This document shows, piece after piece, positions 61,923 through 64,000 of a DNA stretch of 64,000 nucleotides. The DNA lies in assembly GCA_001799845.1 (NCBI GenBank), contig MGUG01000032.1, forward strand, positions 22,097-86,096, written 5' to 3'. The notes under the pieces are model-generated. The model searched no databases. It worked only from the letters and a program-made list of their open reading frames with translations, and had not been told where the DNA came from. Position numbers and translations under genes: made by a program. Origin of the DNA: Elusimicrobia bacterium GWC2_64_44. GTDB taxonomy: Bacteria > Elusimicrobiota > Elusimicrobia > Elusimicrobiales > UBA9959. Every line of letters begins with the position of its first letter. Positions within the stretch are counted from its first letter, which is position 1.

Positions 61923-62803
61923 CCGGCGCCGCCCCGGCCGCCCCGCTGAAGCCGGCACTGCTGGACCTGGCCGGCCTCGCCAAGCCGCCCATTTCTTTCC
62001 TCGCCGGCTCCGCCGCCGCGCTGGGCTGCGCCGCCTGTCTGCCAGGCCGGGCCTCGGCGGCGCTGGGGGCCGGCTTCGGGGTGTTCCTGCTTTCGGCCGG
62101 GGCCTGCACGCTCAATAACTGGCAGGACCGGGACATAGACGGCGCGGAGACGCGCACCCGGGGCAGGCCGCTGCCTTCGGGCCGGCTGCGGCCGGGGGCC
62201 GCGCTGGCGCAGGCCGCGCTGCTGCTGGCGGCGGGGTTGGCGTGCCTGGCGCTTGTTGCCGGCTCTTACGCCGCGCCGCTCGCCGGGGCGCTGGCGGTGC
62301 TGCTCTACAACGCGGCCTATACGCCGCTAAAAAGGAGGACGCTGCTCGCCCTGGCGCCGGGCCTGCTCTGCGGCGCGTTGCCGCCGCTGGTCGGCTGGCT
62401 GGCAGCGGGCGGGACGGCGCGGCCGGGGCTCATTTACCTGATGATCCTCTTCGGCGCGTGGCAGCTGCCGCATCTCTGGCTGATACTCCTTTCCGGCGCC
62501 GGCGTGGAGCGCCGCCTCGTGCCCTCTTTTCTCGACAGGTTCGCGCCGGAGCAGCTGCGCCGGATGACCGCGGCCTGGGTAGCGGCCTTCGCCTTCCTCA
62601 CCCTTTTCCTGCGCGTCTTCGGCTTTGTCGGCGGCGCGGCCGTGCTGCCGCTGGCCGCCAACGCCCTGCTGCTGCCGCTGGTCTTCCTGCGCTTCCTGGG
62701 CGGCGGCTGGACCCCGGCTAAGGGCCGCGGCCTCTCCCTCTACCTCACCCTCTCCATGCTGGGCGTCACCCTGCTGGCCGCCGCCGCCACCCTGCGCGGC
62801 TAG
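61919..62803 (+). CDS. ctaB: Protoheme IX farnesyltransferase
   Basis: 294 aa with nine membrane helices, UbiA superfamily. The prenyl-diphosphate motif NNWQDRDIDGAETRTRGRPL (about residues 62-81) and the second motif YNAAYTPLKRRT (about 123-134) are present. It makes heme O, the precursor of heme A. No CtaA heme A synthase gene follows, so the oxidase may use heme O or CtaA is elsewhere. ATG overlaps the subunit II stop (ATGA). Confidence 0.93.
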   Translation: MTGAAPAAPLKPALLDLAGLAKPPISFLAGSAAALGCAACLPGRASAALGAGFGVFLLSAGACTLNNWQDRDIDGAETRTRGRPLPSGRLRPGAALAQAALLLAAGLACLALVAGSYAAPLAGALAVLLYNAAYTPLKRRTLLALAPGLLCGALPPLVGWLAAGGTARPGLIYLMILFGAWQLPHLWLILLSGAGVERRLVPSFLDRFAPEQLRRMTAAWVAAFAFLTLFLRVFGFVGGAAVLPLAANALLLPLVFLRFLGGGWTPAKGRGLSLYLTLSMLGVTLLAAAATLRG

Positions 62804-62821
62804 ATAGTATTCTTAAAAGAG

Positions 62822-62849
62822 AAAACCGCCGGGCGGGGCCGGCGGTTTT
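62822..62849. terminator. Bidirectional terminator
   Basis: AAAACCGCCGG and its complement form an 11-bp stem around GCGGGG, between the convergent ctaB and argR genes. Confidence 0.9.
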
Positions 62850-62867
62850 ACTTTTGGCGGGCTGGCT

Positions 62868-63314
62868 TTAGCGGGCCAGCAGTTTTTCTTTGAGGACTGT
62901 CAGCAGCTGGGCTAGCTTTTTGACGCTGGAGGGGATCACCAGCACGGTGTTGTCGCCGGCCACGGTGCCGAGCACGCCGGGCAGGCGCTGGGAGTCTATG
63001 AATTCAGCCACGGTGCCGGCCGCGCCGGGCAGGGTGCGGATGAGGACTAAAGTTTCGTTCGCGGCTATATCGGTAACGCTCGCGCCCAGCAGGGTTCGCA
63101 GCGGGGGGACGGTGCCCGGCGCCGTCAGGGCGTAGCGGCCGCCGTCGGGGCCCTGCACCCAGGCGGCGCCGAGGTCCTTAAGGTCGCGCGACAGCGTGGC
63201 CTGCGTCACCTTGCAGCCTTCCCGCGCAAGTTCCAGGCGCAGGTCTTCCTGGCTGCCGACCGCGCCCGAGGCTATGATCTTGCGTATGGCGTAAATGCGT
63301 TCCGTTTTTGTCAT
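62868..63314 (-). CDS. argR: Arginine repressor ArgR
   Basis: 148 aa, the usual length. The N-terminal winged helix has the operator-reading [29 protein letters not shown] region (in pieces about residues 20-50). The C-terminal domain has [31 protein letters not shown] in pieces, where the conserved GT-x-AGDNT binds arginine and holds the hexamer. I place the start at ATG 63314, because the family begins [14 protein letters not shown]; an earlier ATG at 63356 falls inside the operator. It probably represses itself and argG. Confidence 0.93.
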   Translation of the reverse strand: MTKTERIYAIRKIIASGAVGSQEDLRLELAREGCKVTQATLSRDLKDLGAAWVQGPDGGRYALTAPGTVPPLRTLLGASVTDIAANETLVLIRTLPGAAGTVAEFIDSQRLPGVLGTVAGDNTVLVIPSSVKKLAQLLTVLKEKLLAR

Positions 63315-63337
63315 ATTCGTCCCGTCCAACCCGCCTA

Positions 63338-63373
63338 TTGCATAATTATACAACATTTTGTATAGTTATACAA
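63338..63373. promoter_or_regulatory. Twin ARG boxes with overlapping divergent promoters
   Basis: TTGCATAATTATACAA (63338-63353) and TTGTATAGTTATACAA (63358-63373), centres 20 bp apart. For argG the -35 is TTGCAT (63338-63343) and, 17 nt on, the -10 is TATAGT (63361-63366). For argR on the minus strand the -35 is TTGTAT (63373-63368) and, 17 nt on, the -10 is TATAAT (63350-63345). All four hexamers lie inside the boxes. Confidence 0.88.
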
Positions 63374-63415
63374 GATTCGCGGGCGGCCCCGGCTATATAT
63401 AAGGAGAGAACGGAC

Positions 63416-64000
<585 letters not shown>

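Overview
GC-rich bacterial chromosome window. I place 67 protein genes, two of them cut by the window ends, plus one probable structured RNA. I see no rRNA, tRNA, CRISPR array, prophage or transposase. The envelope looks diderm and oxygen-using: there is a porin ending in Phe, lipoproteins, many signal peptides, and an A2-type cytochrome oxidase with its assembly factors. Isoleucine ATA codons are frequent despite the high GC, and several genes have a -10 box only 6-7 nt before the start codon. A deep-branching diderm such as Elusimicrobiota would fit, but that is an impression of gene content and not a result.

Layout. 1-2.7 kb: a Ycf46-type AAA+ ATPase, an NAD(P)-binding/DUF2867 protein and an Rrf2 regulator. 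2.7-8.0 kb: a flavin-based electron-transfer locus (NusG-II protein, Gx transporter fused to an EcfT-like domain, unknown membrane protein, porin, ApbE flavinyltransferase, FMN-binding acceptor) behind twin GGAC-N7-GTCC palindromes that may be Rrf2 operators. 8.0-11.7 kb: two-component pair, scramblase-like protein, rhomboid. 11.8-16.0 kb: exported TldD/TldE-like pair and a polysaccharide deacetylase. 16.0-16.7 kb: a strong promoter driving an adenine-depleted GC-rich stretch, a terminator, a 65-bp tandem repeat and a REP-like hairpin. 16.7-22.2 kb: GT39-like membrane protein, receiver proteins, SAF-TPR protein, PHP phosphoesterase. 22.3-26.3 kb: ECF sigma/anti-sigma pair divergent from a VIT-vWA protein, with matching GGAAC-N17-GTCTAA promoters on both strands.

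26.4-51.9 kb is a mixed region: metzincin protease, VOC and YceI proteins, RecD-like helicase, GNAT, dockerin-like protein, TauE exporter, metallophosphoesterase, CreD, two RibD/DHFR-like reductases, RecQ, amidase, FIST-cyclase fusion, AI-2E-type permease, exported agmatine deiminase-like enzyme, several signalling proteins, sugar dehydrogenase and SDR. 52.2-62.8 kb is a tightly packed 13-gene run: two Ku proteins, LigD split into polymerase and phosphoesterase-ligase, DUF72, DUF2231, DOMON lipoprotein, SCO, oxidase subunits I-III-IV-II and CtaB. The window closes with argR and argG divergent from a pair of ARG boxes that also supply the -35/-10 hexamers of both promoters.

The best candidates for something undescribed are the adenine-depleted RNA locus, the ECF-sigma/VIT circuit with a peptide motif shared by the anti-sigma factor and the VIT protein, and the run linking end-joining repair to a terminal oxidase.
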